From Apteryx mantelli (Eukaryota; Chordata; Aves; Apterygiformes; Apterygidae), in NCBI RefSeq assembly GCF_036417845.1, contig NC_089981.1, positions 26,742,001 to 26,806,000 of the forward strand: 64,000 bases of DNA, given 5' to 3'. Position numbers and translations under genes: made by a program. The notes under the pieces were generated by a model. That model ran no database searches. It was not told the origin of the DNA and worked only from the letters and a program-made list of their open reading frames with translations. Below, one piece after another: positions 29,039-41,743 of this stretch. Every line of letters begins with the position of its first letter. Position 1 is the first letter of the stretch.

Positions 29039-29110
29039 AGCCCCAATTCTATAAACATTTATATGCATGTTTAGTTTTAAGCATGTGGGCAGTCTCTATT
29101 TGGGGGAAGT
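29039..29110 (+). repeat. Half copy of a palindromic MITE-like repeat
   Basis: The segment begins AGCCCCAATTCTATAAACAT and contains TGCATGTTTAGTTTTAAGCA then TGTGGGCAGTCTC. It aligns with the left half of the element at 56419-56546 (TAAGCACATGCTGAGCTTTA). The right half is not recognisable. Confidence 0.5.
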
Positions 29111-29705
29111 TAAGTATAGGTATTTGCAAGTTTGGAACTTGACCTACTTTGCATATCATTATAAATGTAGCATAATTTTACTCCAAGAGATTTAGCCTGT
29201 AGATAGGAATACTGAGTTGTTGAAGAATCCATTGAAGAAACTAAATCTGGCCAAAAAATATGAATTAAATATTTCTGTAATTTAGTACAATATATTAATT
29301 CAAAACTGAAAATAGTAGGAATAGCATAAATAGTAGGAATAAATAGCAGGAATAGCATAAGCAATAACAGAAATAAGAATGTATTCAGTGTCTGAGGTAA
29401 AAAAACAAAAAACTTGGACACAGGTGACATGAGTATCTTTTGTGATTAAAGCTAAAGTCTGTGGAATTCTTTTACATGGTATGAAGAGGTTTTTGTTCAT
29501 TTTGCAAATGTATTTAAGATATCACAAGATAGCAGAATGTTTTAATATGAAGTTTACTGTGCATCCTCTTACTTGTACCAGAACATTATAATAGCAGCAT
29601 CTAGAAAAATGCTTCTACTGAATGTGACATAGGCCTTTAAGAATGTGAAGCCTTATTACTAACTTGTATGAGTATTTTTACACATTATCTATTTCATTAA
29701 CTTAG

Positions 29706-29829
29706 TTCCTGATCCTGAAGAAGTTTATATGCCTAGAATTATACAGAGTGAATAATTCTATTAGAGTAAATTGGACTGCTACAAATGTGTGAAGTGAAAC
29801 GTGCATATGGGTCTTTGCAGGGCTGGGAC
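29706..29829 (+). repeat. Near full-length palindromic MITE-like repeat (about 124 bp)
   Basis: The element starts TCCTGATCCTGAAGAAGTTT and ends GGGTCTTTGCAGGGCTGGGA. The central part, GTGAATAATTCTATTAGAGT then AAATTGGACTGCT, separates two diverged inverted arms: the arm end CAGGGCTGGGA is complementary in layout to TTCCTGATCCTG. Total length, arm order and centre match the copy at 56419-56546. There is no coding capacity, as expected for a non-autonomous element. Confidence 0.55.
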
Positions 29830-30069
29830 TTTTAATGGTAATTGTGTTATGCATAAATATAATTGATATGTAAGAAGTCTTTTATGAATTAAGCTCCCAA
29901 CAATCTCTCCATGTAGAGAAATAGGATAAGAAGATGAAAAGTCCAAAAAGGATAGGCCTCAGCTTTCAGAGACATATGCCTTCATTTCCATGCATCTAAT
30001 ATAAGCAGATATGGATCTGTCTAAATTGAGCTTGAGGCATACATTCTTTGAATTTTTTTTACTCGAGTG

Positions 30070-30172
30070 ACTTGGTGCAAGTGACTTGTTCAAAAACACT
30101 CTGTAGGTTTGTAGCACAGCCAGGAATAGAACCCACATCTCCTGACTCACAGTTATAGAACAGACTTCTTAA
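30070..30172 (-). repeat. MIR-like tRNA-SINE remnant
   Basis: On the plus strand, AAGTGACTTGTTCAAAAACA, then GCACAGCCAGGAATAGAACC and CACATCTCCTGACTCACAG give the classic reverse-complement layout of a MIR-type SINE (AAGTCACTTGCCCAAGGTCACAC ... GGCAGAGCCGGGATTCGAACC). The minus-strand B-box GGTTCTATTCC is at 30133-30123. The element is old and 3'-incomplete. Confidence 0.7.
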
Positions 30173-33100
30173 ATTTGTGTGAAAAGTTAATTTGCCATGT
30201 TTCTATGTGACAGTGAATTTATTAATATTGTTGCTACCTTCCAGTGTTTCATAATTTTCATGATATGATCACATTCAACAAAGGTGTGGAATTGAACATG
30301 AACTTATCCTGTGTAGATACAGAGCATCTGGCTTATACAGACAAATGATTTCCCACCAGAAAGGGAAACTTAGAACTGTAGATTTTTAATGCACAGATCT
30401 TGTGCTGTAGTTGCAGTGTTAAGAAGTCCTTGTTGTTATGAATGTGCATTATGAGTATATTGTACACAGTCCTGGTATGCTAATGTGTAGCATTCAGAGA
30501 AGTGAAATAATTCTGTGTTATTATTATCTTTGTAAATTGCATCTTAAGAGTTTGTTGAGGACTTTATGACGGCAGTTTTCTATAGTCACAGCCATACAGC
30601 ACAAAGTGTTTCTTTCATTATTAACAATAACTGAGCCAATGAAAATGCTTTTAAATATACACCAGACAAGCAGTTATCCAGCTCTTCCTTCTTACCATCC
30701 ACAAACCATCTTTTAGCATCTTGTAAACCAGCATGTAAAATAGCTTTGTAAACATCTGCTTTTCATTGTTAATTGTCAGGGAAAACTAGAGATTTAAATG
30801 CTTCTTTTGTAGCATTCCTTAATCCTATCAGAAAGGATAGCTCTAGATGCTTCTCCCTTCATGCTGCAGATAGCTTCTTTAGGCTTTTTTTGCTTTGTTT
30901 TTTTTAAATTTTGTTTTTAATATTGATAGTTTTTTTTACTTACAGCTTATTTCATGTCTCAGTTTGAAAGGTCTTGCGTATTCTAGTCTGTGTGGCAGCT
31001 CAGTATATTTAAATAAAGTATACTACGTAATTATTGATTACTGTGTAAAATGTGTTGAAAACCCTACATTTTTTTCCCACTAGGATCTGCTCTGTATTTT
31101 CTTTCATGTATACACTATAGGATTAAGTATTGTATGATCCTTATGCAATAAGGGAAAACAGTATATGTTGGTGCTGTCCTATAACAGCAAAAATAAGCAA
31201 ATAAATTTTATACTGCTTCAATACAATTATTATTAAAAAAAAACCTCTCTATTTTGTTTAGCTCTTCTGTTCTAATAATCAAGTCATTAATGTCAGTTGA
31301 GTGTGTCTGGAAATGATTTACTTAAGGTAGCATTCATAACACACAGTGGCTGCATTATATAGGAAAAATAAATCTATTCATGTTACATTTCCTACCTTTA
31401 AAGCTTTTTTCTATATTGTATTTTGGTCCTGGATTTGTAATGTTTGACTTTTTGCTTCTTGCACACACAGAAGGAGCATTCATGATTTAAAACTATTTTA
31501 TATTTTATATTTCTTAAACAAGAATAAATCATAGGGTTTTTTTAATATTTTGCCAGATATGGTTCATTGGGCAGAGATACTTTTTTCACTTAGAGTTTGA
31601 ATGTTTCCATAGCCTTTTAATTTCAGTGTTTTTGAAGTCAAAGTCTGCTTAACTGTAGTTTCTCCAAAAGTATGTTGACTTACGGTTTTAACAATAATTT
31701 AGAATTCTCCTAGTTTTGTTAATTAAATAATAATTGAAGAGTACTATTGCCTATTCATATTTTTATTCTTGCTCTTTAGTAATTACTTCTGGAACTTTTA
31801 AAAAGAATTGTTACACAGACCTCAGCATCACTGCATGTAAAATTAATTGAAATGACATATTGTTGCAGTTTCTATGACAACCATATCATGATGCCGATGC
31901 TCTCAAAAATTTATAAACTATACTTTCAACTATGCCAATAACAGTGAGCAGAGTTAACATTTATTTACTTCATATTCTTTTTAGAATTGAGCTTCCAATA
32001 CTTTACTAAAAAAAAATCCAAGAAAAATGTATATTTCAAGGTTTTTTGTTTGTTTGCTATGGGCTTTTTCATAAAGAAGCTCTAATTTCTGTGCAAACAT
32101 TTTTTTAAAATCTAACTCTGCTATGTAATGCTGATAAAGAGATTATTAAATCAAAACAAAGAAAATGTATATTCTCAGTCACAAACTTTCAAATACAGCA
32201 TTCCAAAACAACTCTTACAGTGTAATGCACTGTAATTGATTTACAAATAGTATTGTTGTTGCTTGTCGAATATTTAGCCCATTTTTTCATATTTCTAGTG
32301 TCACAGATCCTAACGCTCAAATACTTGTGACATGAGAAGACTGATTCTCTGGCATGACTTATATAAGTACAGGCATAACTGTCTGCATGACCAGACACAG
32401 AATTATAAATCCCCTTAAAGTATCTACTTAAATTAATGCCTTATTTTATTGTAAATGTTAAAAAGCTGTTGCCTGGTAACTTGAATTAATTTTCTGTATT
32501 AAATATGTACCTTTAGGATAATATGCTCTTCCATCAATCTGTAGGCTTTTAGAAGTTAGCTGATTTTAACAGTTTGACAGGAAACTATTACTCAGGCAAC
32601 ACTCACATAGGAATCAATGAGTGTTTTACTTGACTAAAAAATTTAGGACCAATGTAAGATGCATTATTCAAGTTACTTCATAATTGTAGACTGCAACAAC
32701 TTAAAAAATAGTTTTGCTCTCAAAACATAATTATTTTATTCATTCTAACTTGTGCTTATTTAAAAAAAAGTATTTTATATTTAAAATGTGCTAGATATAA
32801 GACTTATTGATCATTGATTCAAATAGGAAATAAAACACCTTGATCTTTCAGTCATATGTCTTAGGAAGATTCCAGAGCAGTCAAATCACATTTACTTTAC
32901 TTGAGTCTTAAATTTGATACTATATTGGGAAAAAAATTCATATAATTGAATGTTCAAATATGTTGAGATCATGTCGCATTTTAGTTTTTAACAGTCTGAA
33001 TACTTGCAGCAGTTTTTACCCAATGTTCCTGGTCTAACAAGCTGTATTTAAATGTGTTTTGAAAGATTTATACAGTGATTTGCTTCTTAGTCAACTTTGT

Positions 33101-35100
33101 TGCAAGAAGTTAGTAGTACATGTTTTGGTTAGAAAATGTAAAATGTTCTAAGAGGTGATCAAAGGGAGGAGAAAGCCATACTACCCATTCAATATGTCCC
33201 AGTATTTATAAGCTTCAGGCAAAATGGGATAGTCCAAAATAACTCTGTACCCCCACATTTTTTGTAGACATTTTCCACCTTCTTCTTAATATTTTCTAAG
33301 CAGTCTATCCACTTTAGTATCATCATGTTGATCCTCCTAAGAAGAGGCATGAACTTTAAATGTGCAGAACCTGAACTTGCAGGTGAAACAATTGACAATG
33401 ACATGGGCCTACAAGATTAGGCCGTATTATCACAAAAGCACAGAAACATCTTGAAACCAATGCAATTTGTAAGTGCACAGTGGTAGTAATATAAAATACA
33501 AAATCACTGCCTATCTTGAGAATGCCTTTTATTTCTGTTCATGTGGCCAATGTATGTGGCTTAGTGGCAACACGTTTATTTGTAATGTGGACCAGTCCTC
33601 AGGTCAAAGACAGCTGTGTATATTTATTCTAGCATTTAGGGTTTATGGTTTTTACATAGTATCTTGTTTGTAGCAGGGTAGTTAAGTCAGGAACTTCAAA
33701 AATTATACTTTGTTGTTGGGAATTTTTTTGATATATGAAACAAAAATAAACTGACAGAATAAATACAGTGTGCATCTATTCTAGTGTGCATCCATCAGAA
33801 TGAGACATTTCCAGTGAAAAAACAAAAGCACTGTGGTGGGCTGATAAACCCTTACAATGGATCACAGTGGCTTGCAGTAATCATCTTTAGCAAAGATTTT
33901 TCTGTGATTGATATTCTGGGGAAAAATATTCAGCAGCCTTCATGTTTAAATCACTGACCTACGATTTACTCTGGGCTGTAATATAAAATAGTACAACTGT
34001 GGGTTATAAGGGGGTCTTTTAGCATATGTTCTCTCCCAGCTCCTCAAATGTGAGGGTGCTGTAGAAATATATAGAAATACGTGCCAGTATTTCTGTCCTT
34101 CTTTGTTTATATGATGCGCTCAGCTACCCCTGAAGCTGGGAATACCATTATAATACGTGAGGCCACACAGGTGTATGCTCAAGGAAGAGATGCCTTGGTA
34201 TGACTGCGGCAATTGCTCTAAGTGCCTCTATAAAGCTCTTGGTTGTTTCTGAAAACATGTATTTTAAATTATCATCCACCTGAACTACTTTTTTTATATC
34301 TGTTAACAGTGTTTTATTGTCATCCTATCATACAGAGATAGAAGTAGAAAAATCACCAATATGATAACTAGGCAGATCTAGCTGTTAGCTGAAATACACA
34401 GAATGGGAAAAGCAGACCCATTTCAGTGGAAAAGTTTGTTCCTCCCACAGTCACACTGTTGTTTTTTTAACGTGATAACCTACAGAGTATCAGCTGGTAA
34501 ACCTTGATGTGATTTCTAATCACAGCTGAATGTAATACCAGGTTTCTTTTGGAGCTTCTTATTAGTGGTCTCATGATTCAGTTGCAGAGCTTACTTCACT
34601 AGTATGACTTGCCGTCAAGAGTTTGGTGACTTTAACTTTGCCAGTGTAGTTAGTGCTCTTGCAGATGAGAGGATGCCCTGATGTGATGAATGCTTTCCCA
34701 TGGTTCGGGGAGAGCACCAATCCCACCAGCTGCTGCTGAAGGTCCTCTGTGTGTGTGTGTGGGGGGGTCCCTCTCTGTGTAAGGCTTTTCATGGGGATAC
34801 AGCTAAGAATTGCAATGTATCATGATGCATTTATGCCCCTATATATCACTAGGACTCATCTCTTGTTGCTGATCCAATGCTATAGTTTTTTTGTGCCTGG
34901 AGCATGCCTAAAAAACTCATTGTGCTGACTGACCCTTGCCCACAATTTTAAATAAGCACCACGACTCCAGGTACTGTTTGTGGGCCACAACATCCTGCTT
35001 TTTTTTTTGTTTCTCCTTCCACTAAAAAATAACTGCAGTATAGATTATGAACCATAAACCCAGCCCCTGAATTGAAAACAACTAAAAGGCTAGAGAAACA
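30173..35100. other. Intergenic AT-rich DNA, no gene recognised
   Basis: This is very AT-rich sequence with short chance open frames. It contains a small TG microsatellite with G7 at 34748-34767. No exon, RNA gene or confident repeat was seen. Confidence 0.6.
34748..34767. repeat. (TG)n microsatellite followed by G7
   Basis: About seven TG units run into seven G residues, the same arrangement as at 5228-5252. Confidence 0.85.
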
Positions 35101-35927
35101 ATCTTCCAGGGAAGCCTGAGCAGTGCACTTGGCCTGAGTTTGTCTGGGGAATGGGGTACAAGCTGGGAAAAGCAGTCAGAAGTATTTCCTAGCACATGCT
35201 CTGAAAGGACCCCCCCTTTAAACAGTGAGATTGGAGGCATTTTACAGATAGTGAGCTACTGTGTGGGAGGGAAGGGGGGGCCGAGGGGATCTTGCCTCAC
35301 TATACCCGGGTCCCACTGTGGAAACAAGCAATGTGTGCTCTGATTTCTAGTGTGAAAGGCAAATGAAAAAGAGGCCCTCGGGGGCATGTGGTTAAGAAAA
35401 TCCCTGATTTTTTTTTTCTTTGTGTATTCCCATCTCCGAGCCTTAAATTCTGTTCCTGTTTCTCTCATCCACACATCATTCAGAGAGAGAGAAAGAGCAA
35501 GCAAGCGAGCATGTGTGTGTGTCTGTGGAGTTGCTCAGCGTGGGGGAGGCTGCAGGAAGGCTCCGGCTGGCGTTTCATGGCAAGAGCCATTGGAAGAGCA
35601 GGTTGCCAGGGCGAGATTCTTCGATGACTTTCGCGATGTTGCTAACGCTGTTTGTTTTGCTTTGCGAAGTGCTAATCCGAGAGCTCCTTGGCAGGCGTTT
35701 GCTCTCGCTGCTTTATTTGCACTTGCCTCACGGTGGCGTTTTAAGCACATAAACAAAGCCCAAGTGAACGGAGAGGCAAGTGTGTTTTCTAGTTTACCTT
35801 TATTAGAATAACAGTTCCGTTAATGTTTTGAATAAATCAAAACTGTCTTTTAAAGCGGTTCAAGGATGGGAGATGCGTTATTCCGTACGTCAGTGGAAGG
35901 TGTCTTAATCTTTCCAGCCGGCACAAA

Positions 35928-35963
35928 GCCTCGCTTTGTGAATGAGCCTCGCTTTGTAACTGA
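35928..35963 (+). repeat. 18-bp tandem duplication (two imperfect copies)
   Basis: GCCTCGCTTTGTGAATGA at 35928-35945 is followed directly by GCCTCGCTTTGTAACTGA. The two copies differ at three adjacent positions near the 3' end. Confidence 0.85.
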
Positions 35964-37393
35964 GTTTAAGGGTTTGTGTCATCTTAACAGCACAGCCTCA
36001 CCTGGTATTTTTTTTCCTCTTCTCTCTCCTTCCCCCAGCCCCCTACCCCCAGGAGAAGTTTACAAAGAATGGGATTGAAAGTGTAAAGCAGCAGATGCCG
36101 ATGTTAAACTCCAGCCTGATTTGATACAACGATCTGAGACACAGCCCTAAGCCGCCGCCCTCATTAACACAGAAGCATGCCCCTGGGACCTGAGTTACCC
36201 GGAGAGAATAAACACAATATAGAGTCATCTTACCTCCGAGCCGGGAGTGCAACGTTAGAGGTAGGAGAGGGAAAACTGTGGCTCTCCTCCATCCTACCTA
36301 GGTCGGTGCGTCGCAGGGCTCTGTTACAGCATTGCCGCCGCTTGCCTGGGCTGTGCTCCCGAGCGTGCTCCCCCCGCCCCCGGCAGGCTTTCCCCTAAAC
36401 TCAGCCCAGGACAAATCCAGAAGTCAGGGACAACGTTTCTATTCACTCTTTGCTGGTGCAAATCCCCCATGGTTTCTCTCCGCCAGAGCGTGGAACAAAA
36501 TTGCCGGTTACCATGAGTTTTTGTAAGGCTTTATTTGAAATCTAGGAGCAGGTAAGGCTGCTGCTCGCTGCCAGCGATTCCCGTTGCACTTGTAGAGAGC
36601 GGCAGAAGCCGGTGGGAGTGTGGTCTGCTCTTCGTTAGGGAGGGGGGAACGGACCCTGGAGGTGATGCAGTGAAACACTTCTACTTCCTTGCATTGTGTT
36701 TATTACAGATCACGGGCGCTCTGCTTTTGTAACATTCACTTCAAGCATTCTCAAACCCACCCGGAATAAGTTCTGATCCTACCCTTTAGTTTACACTGGG
36801 GTTGTCAAAGGATTAAATAAATGAAACTTTATTTGACCGTGGAGTTTACAGACCCTGGGATCCCTGCGCTCTCTGGCCTTATTCTAATTCTATAGCGGTA
36901 ATTACCCTTCGTTTCTTTAAGTGCAATAGATTTATTGCCTTAGAGACTATGCACAGTTTGATTGAATTATTCATTTTTTTCTTTGGTGTAGACTGCATCT
37001 GGGGACTGATGTGACGTGTAGATTTTTTTTTTCAGGAACAAAGGGAATGTGGAAATGAAAGAGAGAGGGAGAGAGAGGCTGGCAGATGTGATGAGATGCG
37101 GTGAAGGTGTATCCAGCTTGGCACTCCCACTCCTCTCTTCTCCTCTCATTGCAGCCCTGGGTGACTCTCAGGCTAACACAAACAGCTTTTCTTCCGCAGC
37201 CTGCCCTCTGTCACTGTAAGTACAACAGCCTTCTCTTATCAGCATGCAAATTCCAGCCACTCACTACCTTAGCCTGGTGTTTGCACTTTAGATTTACAGA
37301 GGGGACCTTTAAAATGAACTTTCCGAGACAGGAAGGGGTTTTCATGTCAAACTTGCTTTTATTTTCTTTGTAAAAGTTTATGTGGTTTTTCCC

Positions 37394-37411
37394 TTTTTTT
37401 TTTTTTTTTTT
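37394..37411. repeat. T18 homopolymer
   Basis: This is an uninterrupted T run followed by a G-rich segment. A similar T17 run lies at 39344-39360. Confidence 0.9.
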
Positions 37412-39833
37412 GGAACGGGGGTGTGGAGTGGGGAGATTGTTGTTGCTGCAGCTTTTTGCTTCTCTATCAAGATAATGTACAGTTTCAAATGAAATTAAAA
37501 CCTTTTCTTTGATACTGTTTCCGCCAGGACAATACATTGTGTTAGCAGATGACGTTTTCAGGAATTCAGAGTTTTTGTTTTCAGTCAGATCTTTTGCTTT
37601 GGGTCTAATAAAATGCAAACATCCCCTAAATTTTGAGGAAATCGCCAGAGGTTCTTGTTCTAGGGGAGCATGCATCAGCTGATGGGTTTGATTGTGAAGA
37701 AATGTGCAGTAATCTGCTTTTATCTAGTCTAACAAAACTTTTTTTCCAATCGTGTGATCAGGTTTTAACTTATTTTTCCTTTAGCTTTCTCTCACATGCA
37801 GTTGATTATTTTACAAAAGTTTTTCTGAACATTTTCAACAAGCCTATAAAAAGTCTTCATTGTCGGAGAGTGTCAGCAGAGTGAATTTATAAAGATGCCT
37901 GTTAATTGTTCGGCATTAATTGGGGAGAATGGCTTGTGAATGTGTGAATGACTTGTAACGTGGAATTTCTTGCCCTTTGAATCAAAACTTCAGAGACTGT
38001 TCTACCAACTCTGCAGGAGTTGTAGATTTGCTCATCTTAAAGATGCGGTGTGTGAAACTTAACACACAGGTTGCATTGCTTGTTGAACATTGCTTTACGT
38101 TAATGTATTTACGAAGAGCGCGCAAAATGCAGTGACAGCTGTGAACAGGTAAGTGCCCCAACGTGCACTGAGAGTCTCTGATTCCTGCCCTCTGCAAGGA
38201 CCCACAGCAGTTCAGCATCCCTCCTCAACATCTGGCTGCGCTGCTTCTGTGGCTGTCTGTAGCCTTTGTGAAGGAAAAGCAAGGGAAGTACCTTAAAATA
38301 CAGACATTAAGCGAATGGTAACACTAAAAGTAAAAATGATTTCTTGTTTCTCGGCACGTGTATACCTGTTAACACGGCGGATGTTCGCTTATGCAAACAA
38401 AGAGGGAAACACAGTTGGTACTGAGCAGCGCACATACGCCCACGTTTGCATACAGTGTGCGAGAAGTCCTCTTTTTCTACCGCGGAGAAGTTGTAGCTCT
38501 TTGACAGTGAGTGCTACATCTGCAACTTAATTGATCACACAGGGGAAGCAACAAGATACAGTGTATTACTTGCGCTGCGCCTGGGAATGTGGACACATCT
38601 CTGCGGTGTCCTGCCCCAACTTAGTGCCATTCTCTGCACAGTATTTTCGGGAGTGCAGAGCTGCTCTTCCGATTTGGATCTAGGTGGGCGGTTAAATTTT
38701 TCTGATGTCTTAATTATCTGTTGCCCCATTACTGCCTCGTACTTAGTAGGTTGTTCAAAGGAGGACGCTACATCTGAGGATGTATTTTTTCTGCTTGTTT
38801 CTTGAAAGGAAAGAAAACTTACAGTAACAAATGGATGGCGTAGTAAACCCGGACAGGATGGTACATCCTTGTACTCTGATTGCAGTTGTTTTCTTACAGA
38901 ACTCTTTCTTTTTTTGATGCCAAAGCTACTAGTTATGCAAAAAGTCAAGGTGTTTCCTTTACTTGCAGCAGATTTAAATGTGTTAAAAGGAAAGTGTCAC
39001 TGAATAATTACGGGAATTCTTGTAATTAAAGATTAAAAGGGACATAGCAATATCTGGAAAGGAAGCTATTTCCTGTGGCTAAATCCATACTCTAAATAAC
39101 TGCAGCCAGGAGAATAGTTTGAATTTGCTGAACGCAGGTGAATACAAACTCAGTATTTACAATCTTACAATTTACCCCCGTCTCCGAATTTTATTTGTTA
39201 GTGTCTTTTAGTAGAATTAAAAGAATGCATGGAAATTAGCTGTTATGTCCTCAGCCAGCTATTTTAATGATAAAGCTTTAATGGATACATTTAAAGTTCT
39301 GTTTCAAAGTGATTGTTTCTCACCGAATAATACTTGAATGCTCTTTTTTTTTTTTTTTTTAGTGGAATTGCCAAAAATACTTTATAAAATAGTCCCGTTA
39401 TTTCAAGAGGTTCTGACTTAAAACTCATCTTCTCTGTACTCGACTAGAGAGGGACGGTAATACCTCGGATAGCAAGGCAGAGGATGCAATATGCACGACT
39501 CTACTAGTGTTTTGAGTTTTCCAGCTTAATAAAATAGCGTAGAGACGGATCAGATCAGTCCTGTGTCATCACGTTAATGTTCGATTTTCATCACGTTCTG
39601 ATGAAGCAAGGTTCATTTGCAGGAGAGCAGGGTATACTTCTGCTTCTAACCTTTTCCTCAAATTTCTACTGGAGAGAGGAAGAAAGCGAAATCAGGCTTT
39701 CTCCTCGTCTTTTTGGCCTCTATAAGTTATGAAGCTATTTTAAAATTAAAAAGTTTCTCTGTTACTAACTGTTCCAGGCGCCTTCTGGAAAATGGGGAGA
39801 AAGTGCCAAAAATACAGAGATGAATCAACAACT

Positions 39834-39849
39834 TCTCTCTCTCTCTCTC
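39834..39849. repeat. (CT)n microsatellite
   Basis: Eight CT units sit in a pyrimidine-rich context. Confidence 0.85.
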
Positions 39850-40489
39850 ATTTTGTGGGCTTGAGGTTGCTTTCCGCACTCCCATCTTAACAACAGTTTA
39901 GCCTAGGTGTGAATAATATCAAAAGAGGGAGACGTTAGCTTTCCGGCGTTGTTTGCCCACCTGATCTGCGGGCCCCTGGCAGTTTGAAAGACTCTTTTAT
40001 ATTTACCTTTGGAATGCAAAAATACAGGAGAGAGGCTTTCCTGATTTTGCACTACTGTGTGCCATTGGCTGATTTTCTCCTCATCTCCTTCTAGTTTTCC
40101 CTTCTTTCTCCCAGATTTTTCTTCCAATTAGCACTACCAAGGGCGCATGAGTTCCTAAATTGGTATTCAAGTTGTATTCAAGTCCCTATCTGTTGCCTTT
40201 TGAAAGAGAGGGAGAGACTGCCGCTGCTGAAATCTCTCCTCATCGCCACGAGGATCCCAGCCTTAACTTGAGTCCGTTCTAAATCAGTTTTTCTTCCCAC
40301 ACCATACCTGTCTCTTCCAACTGTGCTAACATTTCACCTCTCTGTTGAACGCACCCTCACCTAGTTTGGACTCCGAGTTCCTGCTCCTTCCTCTCTCCCT
40401 TTTCTCTCCCGTGGGCTGGTGTAGCCTATAGCCAGATTCCCATCCCTGGTGTAATTTGTACTTTACATTTCATCTGGTTTTACCCCGAC

Positions 40490-40900
40490 GGGGCTGTGGG
40501 ATCGGGCTCCTCAGAGCCCCGTTTATCAGCTGTCAGTGAGCATTTGCTGATGGCTTGTCTTCTGTCCCCGGTTCTTGACCAGTCCATCCCATGTCCTGCA
40601 GACTGTCTGTCTGTCTCTCTCTCTCTCTCTTTTTCTTCTCCGCCTTTTGGCCCTTTTCTGTTCTCTCTGCGCTCTGCGCCCGGGAGCCGGCGAGGAGCCC
40701 CTCGGCGCGTGCCTGCCCGCGGCCGGTCGGAGCGGGGCGCGGGGTGCGGGGCGCGCCGGGTGCCGGCTGTAACCCGCCTCTGCCCTCCGCCCGCGCCGGC
40801 TCCGCGTCCTCGGCTCTCCCGGGACCCCCCGCTCCCGCTCCCCCTCCTCCTTTTCCGGCCCCCGCCGCCCTCCCCCTCCCCGCCCTCGCACCCCCTCCCC
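40490..40900. promoter_or_regulatory. CpG island 1 of the central region, candidate promoter
   Basis: CpG density rises sharply from about 40670 to 40900 (GGGCGCGGGG, GGGCGCGCCG, CCCGCGCCGG-type sequence). It is flanked on both sides by long CT-rich tracts (40603-40640 and 41090-41155). Such CT/GA tracts next to a CpG island are common at developmental gene promoters. No TATA box or coding exon was identified. By synteny the best candidate is an alternative SOX6 promoter firing to the right; an unannotated lncRNA is the main alternative. Confidence 0.55.
40603..40634. repeat. (CTGT)n/(CT)n tract
   Basis: CTGT units pass into about ten CT units and then T-rich sequence at the left edge of the CpG island. 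Confidence 0.85.
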
Positions 40901-41089
40901 GGTAACTTTCTAGTACCTTTCCTCACCACTCCGGGCAATCAGTGGTCATTAGAGTAGAGAGGTTTAAGGTTTCATTTGTCTAATAGCAATGTGAGTGGTG
41001 ATAGCTTCTCGGGGATGCGGCTGGCAGCCTGGGGTGATTTCACTTTCTGTTTTGTGCTCACTTTCTCTTCAGTTGTTGCTTTCCCCGCT

Positions 41090-41155
41090 CGCTCGCTCTC
41101 AGTCTCCCTCTCTCTCCTTCCCTCTCCCTCTTTCGCTCTCTCTCTCTCTCTCTGT
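41090..41155. repeat. CT-rich low-complexity tract
   Basis: This is almost pure pyrimidine on the plus strand, with an (CT)n core at about 41135-41152. It lies downstream of the CpG island. Confidence 0.85.
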
Positions 41156-41469
41156 GTTGTCTCATCTTGCCTGTGCTGTCTGGGCGGGGGAGCCCTGCCT
41201 CCTTTTGCCTTCCTCAGATCAATGCCCTGGCCACTCACTTTCTGATGTTGCACGACGGGAAATGCTTTGAATACTTACGACATGGCCGCTCACATTGATT
41301 GCCAAGATTGACAGCAGTAACCATCGCCTTCACTTGTTTCAGGAGGAAAAAAAAATAATAATAATGAACCTGATTGTAACCAAATCTCCAGGCAACCCAT
41401 CCGCAAACTTCTAACGATCGGGATCCTGCACATCCATGGCCCGGAGAAACACCAGCAGACTTTAGCTCA

Positions 41470-41513
41470 TTTATTTTATTTTATTTTATTTTATCTTATT
41501 TTATTTTATTTTA
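41470..41513. repeat. (TTTTA)n microsatellite
   Basis: About nine pentamer units are present, with one C interruption (TTATC) near the middle. Confidence 0.92.
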
Positions 41514-41725
41514 CTGAATTACTACCCATTTATTCCTCCTCCTCTCTCTCCTTTCACCTCCTTCCCTCTTTTTTTTAATGAAAATTACCGAAGCGCGTTG
41601 CAAAAAAAAAGGAGGCTCTCCCATTGCTTTGTGCCACACTGGATCCCGAGGAGGTAACCAGGGAAAAAAAGCCCTATTGTGTTGTATACCTGTTGTTTGC
41701 TGTGGTGTATAGTGCTGCGTGGCTT

Positions 41726-41743
41726 GGTGGTGGTGGTGGTGGT
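41726..41743. repeat. (GGT)n microsatellite
   Basis: Six GGT units lie in a locally G-rich segment. Confidence 0.85.

Larger units (their letters stand above)
35101..40489 (+). other. Repeat-poor, moderately CpG-containing region; possible 5' non-coding exons of SOX6
   Basis: From about 35.1 kb the base composition shifts: more CpG, GA/CT-rich tracts (35479-35500, 37055-37078, 39834-39849) and no recognisable interspersed repeat. Two strong plus-strand donors occur: GAGCAG|GTAAGG (exon end 36551) and GAACAG|GTAAGT (exon end 38148). No coding exon matching the SOX6 N-terminus was found. By human synteny (SOX6 head-to-head with C11orf58) this could be the start of the SOX6 regulatory domain, but nothing in the sequence names the gene. 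Confidence 0.35.

Noticed and set aside
35386-35811. 141-residue plus-strand frame with CVCVCG segment
   Set aside because: The residues come from GT/GA-rich low-complexity DNA and no domain is recognisable.
40480-40957. Open frames of 121-153 residues on both strands of the 40.5-kb island
   Set aside because: These are composition-driven and mutually overlapping, with CT repeats translated as LSLSLS or RERERE and no homology recognised.
41364-41414. Short 16-codon frame starting MNLIVTKSPG as a possible upstream ORF
   Set aside because: It has no known homologue and there is no proof the region is transcribed. Such short frames occur by chance.
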